Positions 1-6,094 of a DNA stretch of 13,442 nucleotides are shown one piece after another. The notes below the pieces were generated by a model. That model searched no databases and was not told the DNA's origin. It was given only the letters and a program-made list of their open reading frames with translations. Position 1 is the stretch's first letter; every line of letters begins with the position of its first letter. This stretch comes from JANQLU01 sp964434955 (GTDB taxonomy: Bacteria; Planctomycetota; Planctomycetia; Pirellulales; Pirellulaceae): NCBI GenBank assembly GCA_964434955.1, contig CAYSXI010000149.1, positions 1 through 13,442 of the forward strand, written 5' to 3'. Position numbers and translations under genes: made by a program.

Positions 1-42
1 ATAGGCGAATACCCCGTATCCCAATACCAGCCAACGTTTCAT
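1..42 (-). CDS. N-terminal fragment of a probable membrane protein (possibly isoprenylcysteine/methanethiol methyltransferase-like)
   Basis: Only the first 14 codons are inside the window, read leftward off the edge; they translate as MKRWLVLGYGVFAY. The ATG (42-40) has a purine-rich GGGGGAAG stretch just upstream (positions 44-52), which supports it as a real start. The basic start followed by hydrophobic residues fits the first transmembrane helix of an inner-membrane protein. Residues like LYGVxAY are common at the start of the isoprenylcysteine carboxyl methyltransferase/methanethiol S-methyltransferase (MddA-like) group, but 14 residues cannot prove this. The gene would be divergent from the RDD gene, with a gap of about 400 bp between them. 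Existence is fairly likely; the family is a guess. Confidence 0.5.
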   Translation of the reverse strand, partial: MKRWLVLGYGVFAY

Positions 43-438
43 CGCTTCCCCCACATTTTCACGTGTATTTTGAATTTCGAATTCGGTGACCTGCTGGTAA
101 CTGCGCGCCGGATTTTTCCTCCACCGGTTTTGTTTAAAATTCTCAAGACACTGAACGCCCCAGCACATTGGTCCACACTTGCGAAGCCAAAGAATTTCGG
201 CGAGAGCGGGTCAACGCCAACCGCAGCTGAAAGATTTCTACCAAGGAAATTTTGACGGCACTTGGAAGATGCGTTTACTGAGGGCAGCCTGAAATTCAAA
301 TTGAATCCAAGAAGCCGCATTCTTGAATGTCGGTTCGGGCTTTGCAAAATTATTGGTCGGATCGCTTTTGATTCCTCGATGCAAACCGGTTGAGTCCGCC
401 GCACGTTGTTAGAAGACCATTTTTTCCCAGAGCTTATC
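43..438. other. Intergenic region between divergent genes
   Basis: About 400 bases separate the left-edge minus-strand start from the RDD gene start. The short ORFs that cross it on both strands have unconvincing composition and no recognisable motif. Promoters for both flanking genes should lie here, but I could not pick a convincing -35/-10 pair. Confidence 0.6.
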
Positions 439-987
439 ATGAACCAAGGTTTTGACGACAACCATCCGAATCCCTATGCGAGTCCAAGCAGCGGCCTGGA
501 GCAACAAAAGCCAGCAAAGCCTGGCTGGGACAATCGGCAACTGGCAACCTTGGGCGAACGGTTCCTTGGTTCTTTGATCGACGGAATCATTATGGTGCCA
601 ATTCTGTTCGGCGCCGGATTTGTCTTGGGAATGGTTTTGACTTCTTTCGGGATCGTTTTGGAAAGTTTCGAATTCGATTTGCTTACGACCGTGATTGGTG
701 CTTTGATGGGAATTGGAGTATTTCTTGCCGTCCAAGGGTACTTCTTGGCGTCCAAAGGACAAACGGTCGGCAAGATGGCGATGGGCACGCAAATTGTTTC
801 CGAGAAGGACGGCGAGATCGTGCCCTTTGTCGAGCTGATCCTAAAACGCTACTTACCCATCTGGGTGCTCAGCTACATTCCCGTCGTCGGCAGTTTTATC
901 GGACTTATCGACGCTCTGTTTATCTTTCGGGAAAACCGAAAATGCCTGCACGACGAAATTGCCGGCACGAAAGTCATCAAGCTATAG
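439..987 (+). CDS. RDD family membrane protein
   Basis: A 182-residue protein of the RDD family, small polytopic inner-membrane proteins of mostly unknown role (some are proposed transporters). The soluble N-terminus carries NPYASP (residues 11-16), a proline-rich leader often seen on planctomycete membrane proteins. The family signature follows: an Arg at 41 and an Asp at 48 at the start of the first helix (about 46-68), a second helix (about 82-104), then GQTVGKMAMG (107-116), the typical GQTxGK cytoplasmic loop. The last helix (about 143-163) is followed by the usual ending R-x-CLHDxIAGTKV (about 167-179). The reading frame is open upstream to a TTG at 406, but the ATG at 439 gives the expected N-terminus and is preferred; its Shine-Dalgarno is weak. 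The family call is secure; the function is unknown. Confidence 0.9.
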   Translation: MNQGFDDNHPNPYASPSSGLEQQKPAKPGWDNRQLATLGERFLGSLIDGIIMVPILFGAGFVLGMVLTSFGIVLESFEFDLLTTVIGALMGIGVFLAVQGYFLASKGQTVGKMAMGTQIVSEKDGEIVPFVELILKRYLPIWVLSYIPVVGSFIGLIDALFIFRENRKCLHDEIAGTKVIKL

Positions 988-1082
988 GCCTGTCAGCGGC
1001 GAACGAAACTCTCTTTGTACACGAACGTCCGATTGTCAACTTGCTTCCCTTGAGCTTCCCCCTATGAGTATCGAACTCAATG

Positions 1083-1142
1083 AAAGAAGACGAGGGGGAA
1101 GAAGACGAGTGGGAAGAAGACGAAGGGGAAAAAGACACGACC
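1083..1142. repeat. 15-bp purine-rich tandem repeat (3 full copies plus a decayed one)
   Basis: The units begin at 1083, 1098, 1113 and 1128. The consensus is GAAGAAGACGAGGGG; units 2 and 3 differ at one or two bases and the fourth is eroded. Because 15 is a multiple of three, every frame reads a pentapeptide repeat. One frame (1080-1178) gives an acidic 32-residue peptide of the type KEDEG/EEDEW/EEDEG; another (1064-1153) gives a 29-residue Arg-rich peptide. Neither has a clear Shine-Dalgarno, so I do not call a gene. The right end overlaps the presumed tRNA-Leu terminator. Confidence 0.75.
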
Positions 1143-1165
1143 ACAACAATTGACATGTTGCGTCG
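1128..1165 (-). terminator. Probable intrinsic terminator of tRNA-Leu
   Basis: Read on the minus strand, 14 bases past the tRNA 3' end, CGAC (1165-1162) and CAACA (1160-1156) pair with TGTTG (1148-1144) and GTCG (1141-1138) around a 7-base loop, with a 1-by-2 internal mismatch. The stem is followed by TGTCTTTTTC (1137-1128). Stem strength is moderate, but position and T-run fit an intrinsic terminator. Confidence 0.5.
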
Positions 1166-1178
1166 GTTGATACTCTAG

Positions 1179-1262
1179 TAGCCGAGGCGGGACTCGAACC
1201 CGCACGTCCTAACGGACACAGGATTTTAAGTCCTGAGCGTCTGCCAATTCCGCCACTCGGCC
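1179..1262 (-). tRNA. tRNA-Leu (anticodon UAA)
   Basis: An 84-base class II tRNA on the minus strand. The acceptor stem is GGCCGAG (1262-1256) with CTCGGCT (1186-1180), including one G-U pair. The D-arm reads GTGGCGGAATTGGCAGACGC, typical of bacterial tRNA-Leu. The anticodon stem CAGGA/TCCTG encloses CTTAAAA, with the anticodon TAA at 1228-1226. A long variable arm and a T-arm GCGGG/CCCGC with loop TTCGAGT follow. The discriminator is A, as expected for leucine. No CCA is encoded (next bases CTA), so the end must be added by the CCA-adding enzyme. It decodes UUA/UUG codons. Confidence 0.96.
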
Positions 1263-1676
1263 ATAGGTTTTTTCCTTAGACTTTCGTTGTATCCTGGGTC
1301 CGACAAGCAATCGCCGACAGACCCAATACAAGACAAGAACCAGTTCGTGCGGTTCGGATCCTGATTCCAGCAATGATAACTTAGGGGCTGGCAATGGAAT
1401 TCGCTACCAGACTCGATCTCCGAGACTGACTGCCATCCAATCCAACAATCCTGGATTCGAAGGGCCACAGCTGCCGCTCAAACGTCAAACGAATCGGCAT
1501 TAAAAATAGTCTCTGCCTTTCATTTCGCCAAGTAGAGCCGTGAAGTCGCCCAAGCGAATTGCGTTTTCGCAACGCTTGGTTTAGGTTGGCGTCAAACGGT
1601 TGGCGGTACGGACAGCGATGGAACGCTTCTGGAGATTCCGCACAAGCCGCTTATCATATACGTTTTGGATCCGCCA
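1263..1676. other. Intergenic region between tRNA-Leu and the DUF420 gene
   Basis: About 410 bases between divergent units. The minus-strand ORFs crossing it extend into the tRNA and are artefacts. A TATCAT hexamer lies around 1650-1655 in front of the DUF420 gene and could be a -10 box, but there is no clear -35. Nothing else was recognised. Confidence 0.5.
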
Positions 1677-2201
1677 ATGCCGACGTTCGTCTTCGCAACA
1701 ACTCAACTGTGTGAAATTCCATCGATGCTGGGGCAGGGCATTTTGCCACATCGCGGATCCGTCATGCTGGATGTTGTTTTTATCGCGATGATGGCCGTGT
1801 TGCCGATCCAGGCGCTCAGTCTTTACCTGGTCAAGTACCGCAAGCTTTACGCGCTGCATCGAAACATTCAGATCGCGACGGCGGCTGTGTTGCTGGTGAC
1901 CATTGTCGCTTTTGAAATCGACCTGAGATTGATCACCGATTGGCGAGCTCTCGCCTCGCAATCGCGGCTTTACGAGGACGGCTGGGTTGACCGATTCCTG
2001 ATTTTGCATCTGATCTTTGCGGTCCCGACTCCGTTTGTTTGGGGCTGGACCATTTTCCAAGCGTTGAAAAATTTCGGCTGGAAGGCAGAACCCAATGAAT
2101 ACTCCAAGCGGCATAAGACCTGGGGTATTTTGTCCGCGTCGCTGATGGCGCTTACGTCGATCACCGGATGGGTGTTTTACATCGCGGCATTCGTGCTTTG
2201 A
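1677..2201 (+). CDS. DUF420 domain-containing membrane protein
   Basis: A 174-residue polytopic membrane protein with four hydrophobic segments (about residues 29-50, 63-82, 107-129 and 148-170). It fits the DUF420 family in its planctomycete form: a start like RGSVMLDVV, then LVKYRKLYALHRNIQ (His61), a helix ending in FEIDLR, His111 in the third helix, His146 before the last helix, and ITGWVFYIAAFVL at the end. Conserved histidines at membrane edges suggest heme or metal binding. The Bacillus/Staphylococcus relative YozB/CtaM helps cytochrome aa3 oxidase maturation, but that role is not shown here and no oxidase genes are in the window. The ATG at 1677 is preferred over a TTG at 1665; neither has a strong ribosome-binding site. 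The gene converges on the PDZ gene, with a 62-bp gap. Confidence 0.85.
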   Translation: MPTFVFATTQLCEIPSMLGQGILPHRGSVMLDVVFIAMMAVLPIQALSLYLVKYRKLYALHRNIQIATAAVLLVTIVAFEIDLRLITDWRALASQSRLYEDGWVDRFLILHLIFAVPTPFVWGWTIFQALKNFGWKAEPNEYSKRHKTWGILSASLMALTSITGWVFYIAAFVL

Positions 2202-2217
2202 GAGAGTCGAAGGGACC

Positions 2218-2250
2218 TCCATCTTGGACGCAACAGATGGAAAGCCATCT
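2218..2250. other. Overlapping inverted repeats in a convergent gap
   Basis: TCCATCT (2218-2224), AGATGGA (2235-2241) and CCATCT (2245-2250) lie between two convergent stop codons. The middle arm can pair with the left arm (7 bp, 10-base loop) or the right arm (6 bp, loop AAAG), but not both. No T-run follows on either strand, so this is at best a weak two-way terminator. Confidence 0.4.
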
Positions 2251-2263
2251 CAAGTCGCTGCGC

Positions 2264-3724
2264 TTAGTCGTCCACCGCGACGTTCGGATCCGAGGAATCT
2301 CCTAACTTCAGCGTCAGTTCCTTTTTCTTATCCCCGCGTTTGATCGAAACTTTGACGGACTCACCAATTTTCCGCCCAGCGATTTCGTAGACGAGATCTT
2401 GAAAACTTTGGATTTCGTTGCCGTCGACAGCAAGCACGATATCGCCGACCTTCACTCCCGCTTTCTGCGCGGCGGAGTTGGCAATCACATCGGTAATCTC
2501 GCAGGTTTCTTTTTGGGGTTTGGCATCTCGATTCGGACTTGATGGAGGCTCAATGGTGGCAACCCCTGCCAAGGGGCCACGCACACCCAGCAAAGCCTTG
2601 CCTCGAACATCCAAGTAAACGGTTGGATGTTTGGCGGCGTATGCACGAACGGACTTCGAATCGAACGAACACCGGTGCAATTGAAGTGAACTCAATGAAA
2701 GTCGATTAATCACTTCAAACATTTCGCGATCCAGCTCAATTTCGGAAATCGACAATGAACTCACCGAAGGCAAATCCGTCATCACTTTGAAATCCGCTTT
2801 TTTGCCTTTCCAGTTTTTGTCGATCGTGATCGCAAATCCTTGCGTAGCCACCTGGGCGCCGGAAAGAAACATATCGAGATCCCGAGCCCCCACCACAGAA
2901 AAGTCCTTGCGACTATGCGGTGAGCCGGGTGGCGACCGCTGCGGATCGAGATTCAGAAGTCGCAACTCGGATGCGTCTTCGTTTTCGCTTGCCGACAATA
3001 TCGAGTTGACCTTCGCAAGCACCTGCTCTTTGCTGAGCCGTTGGATTTGAGTTTCCGATGCGGGCCGAGATTGCTCGGTCGCCTTCTTCGCGACTTTGCT
3101 TGGCTTTTCGAAGGTACGGATGATCGCGCCTCGCTCAATGAAAATGGGTCCGCCCTCGATCATTGCCATCCCACCTGACTGGCCACCGACTCCAACGACC
3201 TTTCCGCCAAGTGAAGTAATTTTCTCAACTGTTTTTTCGATCCGCTGTTGTTTCCAAATGGACCGTGCCTGCTTCGCCTTCACCAAAAGACTGGGGTACC
3301 CATTGGTACCAAGCAAATGCAAGATCCGAGTCATTTTGGCAACTTGTTTTTCATCCTTGCCAATCCCGATCTTCACAAGGATATCCGCGGCACGGTATCG
3401 TTGTTCCGGGTTGCCTTGGTTGAGCATCTCGCAAAGTTGCGGTACACAGCGAAATCCCGATTCAATCAATAATGTTGAAGCTCGCTCGCGTGTTGCGAAC
3501 TTCGGACTCCCCAAATCGGAACAAAGCTGTTTGATTTGATTCTCGTCGATTCCAGGATCGCTCGCTCGGTTTTCCGACGGCCACTCCAGCGAGTTCGCAT
3601 CTTTCTGGGGTGCTGCAGCGAAAGAAGCCGAACAGCAAAATGCAATCGCCAATAAGCCTGAGGCGGCCAGGATTGCGTTATGAGTCGCCGCACCTATCAA
3701 TCGCTTGATCGCTTTACGCTTCAT
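2264..3724 (-). CDS. Exported protein with HEAT-like region and C-terminal PDZ domain
   Basis: A 486-residue protein. A basic N-terminus and hydrophobic stretch to about residue 36, ending ASFA-AAP, form a signal peptide, so it probably acts outside the cytoplasm. Residues about 64-125 look like one or two HEAT-type helical repeats (LGSPKFATRERASTLL, then QRYRAADILVKIG). Residues 314-355 are leucine/serine-rich and resemble degenerate leucine-rich repeats. Residues about 376-475 form a PDZ domain, with the groove-like start LLGVRGPLAGV and the conserved core AGVKVGDIVLAVDGNEIQSF. No trypsin-like or S41 protease domain is present, so this is a PDZ adaptor or scaffold rather than an HtrA protease. 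The ATG at 3724 is preceded by GGAA. It is the last of four minus-strand genes, 216 bp after the zinc-ribbon gene. The specific role is unknown. Confidence 0.8.
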   Translation of the reverse strand: MKRKAIKRLIGAATHNAILAASGLLAIAFCCSASFAAAPQKDANSLEWPSENRASDPGIDENQIKQLCSDLGSPKFATRERASTLLIESGFRCVPQLCEMLNQGNPEQRYRAADILVKIGIGKDEKQVAKMTRILHLLGTNGYPSLLVKAKQARSIWKQQRIEKTVEKITSLGGKVVGVGGQSGGMAMIEGGPIFIERGAIIRTFEKPSKVAKKATEQSRPASETQIQRLSKEQVLAKVNSILSASENEDASELRLLNLDPQRSPPGSPHSRKDFSVVGARDLDMFLSGAQVATQGFAITIDKNWKGKKADFKVMTDLPSVSSLSISEIELDREMFEVINRLSLSSLQLHRCSFDSKSVRAYAAKHPTVYLDVRGKALLGVRGPLAGVATIEPPSSPNRDAKPQKETCEITDVIANSAAQKAGVKVGDIVLAVDGNEIQSFQDLVYEIAGRKIGESVKVSIKRGDKKKELTLKLGDSSDPNVAVDD

Positions 3725-3875
3725 GTTGAGTTCCAGTTGAAGCTAAGTTGTAACCAACATCCTGAGGTCACCAGTCACAATCGCCTTGCCAGTAAATCCT
3801 ACTGATGAATCGTAGGAAGGGCGCGAATGTTAGTCAATTTTCTCTATCCAGGTCGATACGGGAATCCCGATTTCA

Positions 3876-3899
3876 AGCAACCTATAGCCAATGGTTGCT
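3876..3899. other. Perfect 7-bp inverted repeat downstream of the zinc-ribbon gene
   Basis: AGCAACC (3876-3882) and GGTTGCT (3893-3899) flank a 10-base loop, about 40 bases past the zinc-ribbon stop codon on the minus strand. The next bases on that strand, TGAAATCGGG, lack a T-run, so it is not a classical intrinsic terminator. It may stabilise the mRNA end or be coincidental. Confidence 0.35.
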
Positions 3900-3940
3900 A
3901 ATTGAAGGCATTTTCTTGCCTAGAATGGCGATTCATCGAT

Positions 3941-4348
3941 TCAAGGGTTAAAAATTGACCGAAAAAAATCCTGAACGCCCGTTCGCTGTTCCAAAATGGA
4001 CGAATTGAAAAACTCCGTGAAGCCGCAACGCTGGCAGCTGATGGCATAGTAGAATCGTTTCCCCTGAAGTGCCGAAATGGATCGTGCGTAGATTTCGTCG
4101 ACTTGTGCCGAGTCTCCGCCACATTTGGGACAAGCGAAGTTTTCCTGAATTTGCGAGGGAGTGGGGCCGCCGTCTGCGTCTCGATCTGCGGACTCCAATG
4201 AAGAATCGTCCTGCGTCGCAGAAAATTGCCTATCCCGATTGCCGAATCGATCGGAGCCACAGTTCCAACATACGTCGAAGTGGCCTGTGACTTTTACACT
4301 GCAATTCTTGCAATTCCAATCGTTCATATCGTCGCCCGAATCATCCAT
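3941..4348 (-). CDS. Small protein with two zinc ribbons
   Basis: A 135-residue cytoplasmic-type protein without membrane segments. Two four-cysteine sites are visible: C13-x2-C16 with C27-x2-C30 (the second pair reads VCWNCGS), and C73-x2-C76 with C105-x2-C108 (CPKCGG and CQRCGFTEFF). Each has the spacing of a zinc ribbon; the two are joined by an acidic, low-complexity linker (about 44-68). The pattern resembles small planctomycete proteins that begin with MxxWxCxxC, which would favour the second Met (start at 4327) over the first (4348); neither has a good Shine-Dalgarno, so the start is open. Zinc ribbons commonly bind nucleic acid or protein, but no partner can be named. The gene follows sulfatase 1 by 45 bases on the same strand, so it may be co-transcribed. 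Confidence 0.75.
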   Translation of the reverse strand: MDDSGDDMNDWNCKNCSVKVTGHFDVCWNCGSDRFGNRDRQFSATQDDSSLESADRDADGGPTPSQIQENFACPKCGGDSAQVDEIYARSISALQGKRFYYAISCQRCGFTEFFNSSILEQRTGVQDFFRSIFNP

Positions 4349-4393
4349 CGTTCGATTGATGATTCTTTAGGCGTATCGATCAATCGGCCCTCG

Positions 4394-5974
4394 TTATTTT
4401 TTGTTTTTGTTTTTGTTTGCCTTCTTTTTGTTATTCGCCGGGGATACGTGATCCTTGTGCGAAATCTTTTCAAAGCTGGCAATTAGTTGGGCCACCAGTT
4501 CCGGGTGATCTGCAACAACATTCTTGGTTTCGCCCAAGTCGGATTCGAGATCATAAAGGTGATAGGGTTTTTGGAATGCTTTCCCTCGGGGCCGCTCGCG
4601 CCCGCCCGAACCGTCTGCAAGAACAAGTTTCCATTTGCCGGATCGAATGGCCAGGAAACCACTTCCGCTTTGGTGAATCACAGGCGCACGATTCATCTCG
4701 CTGCGTTGCTCCATGGCGTCGAGAAAACTGAAACTGTCTTCGGAACTTTTGCGATCGAAATCTGCACCGACCACCTCTGCAACCGTTGCCAAAATATCGG
4801 TGTGGCAAATTGTTTTGCCGGACTTCGTTCCCGCTTTGACTTTTCCTGGCCAACGGACCATGAAGGGCACCCGATGCCCGGCCTCCCAGATGTCCGCCTT
4901 GGTTCCGCGAAGTGGTCCATTCGAAGTATGAGTGTCCGGGTGAAAACCCTGAACGGTCTCATTAACCGCATGATCCTTCGGCTGGTTCGGATACCTGTAC
5001 ATGAACGAACCATTGTCGCTGGTAACAATCAAAATCGTGTTATCACTGACACCGTTACTCTCCAGCGCCTTCATTACCTCGCCAACGGTCCAGTCGACCT
5101 GTTTGATAAAGTCGCCATAGGGGCCGAATTTTGTTTTTCCTTCAAAGCGAGGATGAGGCAATACGGGTTTGTGAGGCGCAGAGAGTGGAAAGTAAAGGAA
5201 GAAAGGCTTTTTGGCTTTTGCCTGTTCACCAATGAATCCACAAGCCTCTTTCGTCAAACGATCAAGGACATCCTCCATCTTGAAATCCGGTGCCAATTCA
5301 CCGCGACGATAAAATGCGGGAAACCGTTTGCCGGGCAAAATCTTGTCTGGAACTGCCGTTACTTTCGTATCTTTGACATAAACGTAAGGGCTCATGTCCA
5401 AAGACGCAGGAATGATGAAACTTCTATCAAATCCCAAATAAGTCGGGCCATGCGTCAGTGGTTTGGTGAAGTCAACATTTCCCGGCTTGTTGCTCGGGAT
5501 CCCCATGTTGTTAATGTCTCTCGGTAAAGGCGACTTCCACTGCCACCCCAATCCCAGGTGCCACTTGCCGACGCAGGCGGTCGAGTATCCTGCTTTTTTC
5601 ATCACCGAAGCAATGGTCTGCCGGTCTTTCTCAATCAAAGGCAACGAGTAACCGCCAAGCACACCGCGTTTCATCCGCGAGCGCCAGGGATATCTCCCGG
5701 TAATCAATGCATACCGCGTGGGCGTGCAAACCGCGCTGGGTGAATGGGCGTCGGTAAAATTCATGCCTTCGCGAGCCAAGCGATTGAAATTCGGGGTTTC
5801 GATCTTCGACTTTGAATTGTTGGGCTGAACGTCGCCGTACCCCAAATCATCCGCCAGGATGACGACGATATTCGGTTTTGCGGAGTCGCTGCGGGTTTCT
5901 TTTGCATCTGCAAAAATTCCCAGCGAAAAACAAAGAGCAATACAAATCAAAGAAAGTTTCAGATGCAAGCGCAT
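4394..5974 (-). CDS. Exported type I sulfatase (arylsulfatase-like), canonical active-site motif
   Basis: A 526-residue member of the alkaline-phosphatase-like sulfatase family (S1), which hydrolyses sulfate esters. A signal peptide spans about residues 1-24. The catalytic domain begins with PNIVVILADDLGYGD, where Asp42 and Asp43 are the metal ligands. Cys83 lies in CTPTR, the CxPxR motif that the formylglycine-generating enzyme converts to the catalytic aldehyde, followed by YALITGRYPWRS. GKWHLGLG (about 136-143) and TSDNGS supply further active-site residues. The C-terminus ends in an unusual Lys/Asn tail (NKKKANKNKNKK). The ATG at 5974 has a GGGAC stretch upstream. It lies 120 bp after sulfatase 2 on the same strand, consistent with joint degradation of a sulfated polysaccharide. 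Neither the substrate nor the S1 subfamily can be named by eye. No maturase gene is in the window. Confidence 0.93.
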   Translation of the reverse strand: MRLHLKLSLICIALCFSLGIFADAKETRSDSAKPNIVVILADDLGYGDVQPNNSKSKIETPNFNRLAREGMNFTDAHSPSAVCTPTRYALITGRYPWRSRMKRGVLGGYSLPLIEKDRQTIASVMKKAGYSTACVGKWHLGLGWQWKSPLPRDINNMGIPSNKPGNVDFTKPLTHGPTYLGFDRSFIIPASLDMSPYVYVKDTKVTAVPDKILPGKRFPAFYRRGELAPDFKMEDVLDRLTKEACGFIGEQAKAKKPFFLYFPLSAPHKPVLPHPRFEGKTKFGPYGDFIKQVDWTVGEVMKALESNGVSDNTILIVTSDNGSFMYRYPNQPKDHAVNETVQGFHPDTHTSNGPLRGTKADIWEAGHRVPFMVRWPGKVKAGTKSGKTICHTDILATVAEVVGADFDRKSSEDSFSFLDAMEQRSEMNRAPVIHQSGSGFLAIRSGKWKLVLADGSGGRERPRGKAFQKPYHLYDLESDLGETKNVVADHPELVAQLIASFEKISHKDHVSPANNKKKANKNKNKK

Positions 5975-5999
5975 GCGATGGTCCCGTGACGAATCTCAT

Positions 6000-6025
6000 G
6001 CCGGGATGCAAAGAGCACACCCGGC
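6000..6025 (-). promoter_or_regulatory. Stem-loop in the leader of sulfatase 1
   Basis: GCCGGG (6000-6005) pairs with CCCGGC (6020-6025), and an inner TGC/GCA pair leaves a 5-base loop. It lies 26-51 bases upstream of the sulfatase 1 start in the 120-bp gap between the two sulfatases. No T-run follows on the minus strand, so it is not a terminator. It could be an mRNA-processing or stability element of a two-gene transcript; no function is shown. Confidence 0.35.
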
Positions 6026-6094
6026 TTCCGGGGACAATTTTAGTTGAAGCCAAGGGGCGAATGAAGATGCTGCCGTGCAAGAACTCCCGGGAAG

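Noticed and set aside
39..461. 140-residue minus-strand ORF across the left intergenic region
   Set aside because: It overlaps the start of the RDD gene and the left-edge gene, has no recognisable domain, and its composition is not protein-like.
1581..2222. 213-residue minus-strand ORF
   Set aside because: Antisense to the DUF420 gene, whose membrane segments and conserved histidines are clear.
4487..5527. 346-residue plus-strand ORF
   Set aside because: It lies fully antisense inside sulfatase 1, whose motifs are intact and unambiguous; this is a shadow frame.
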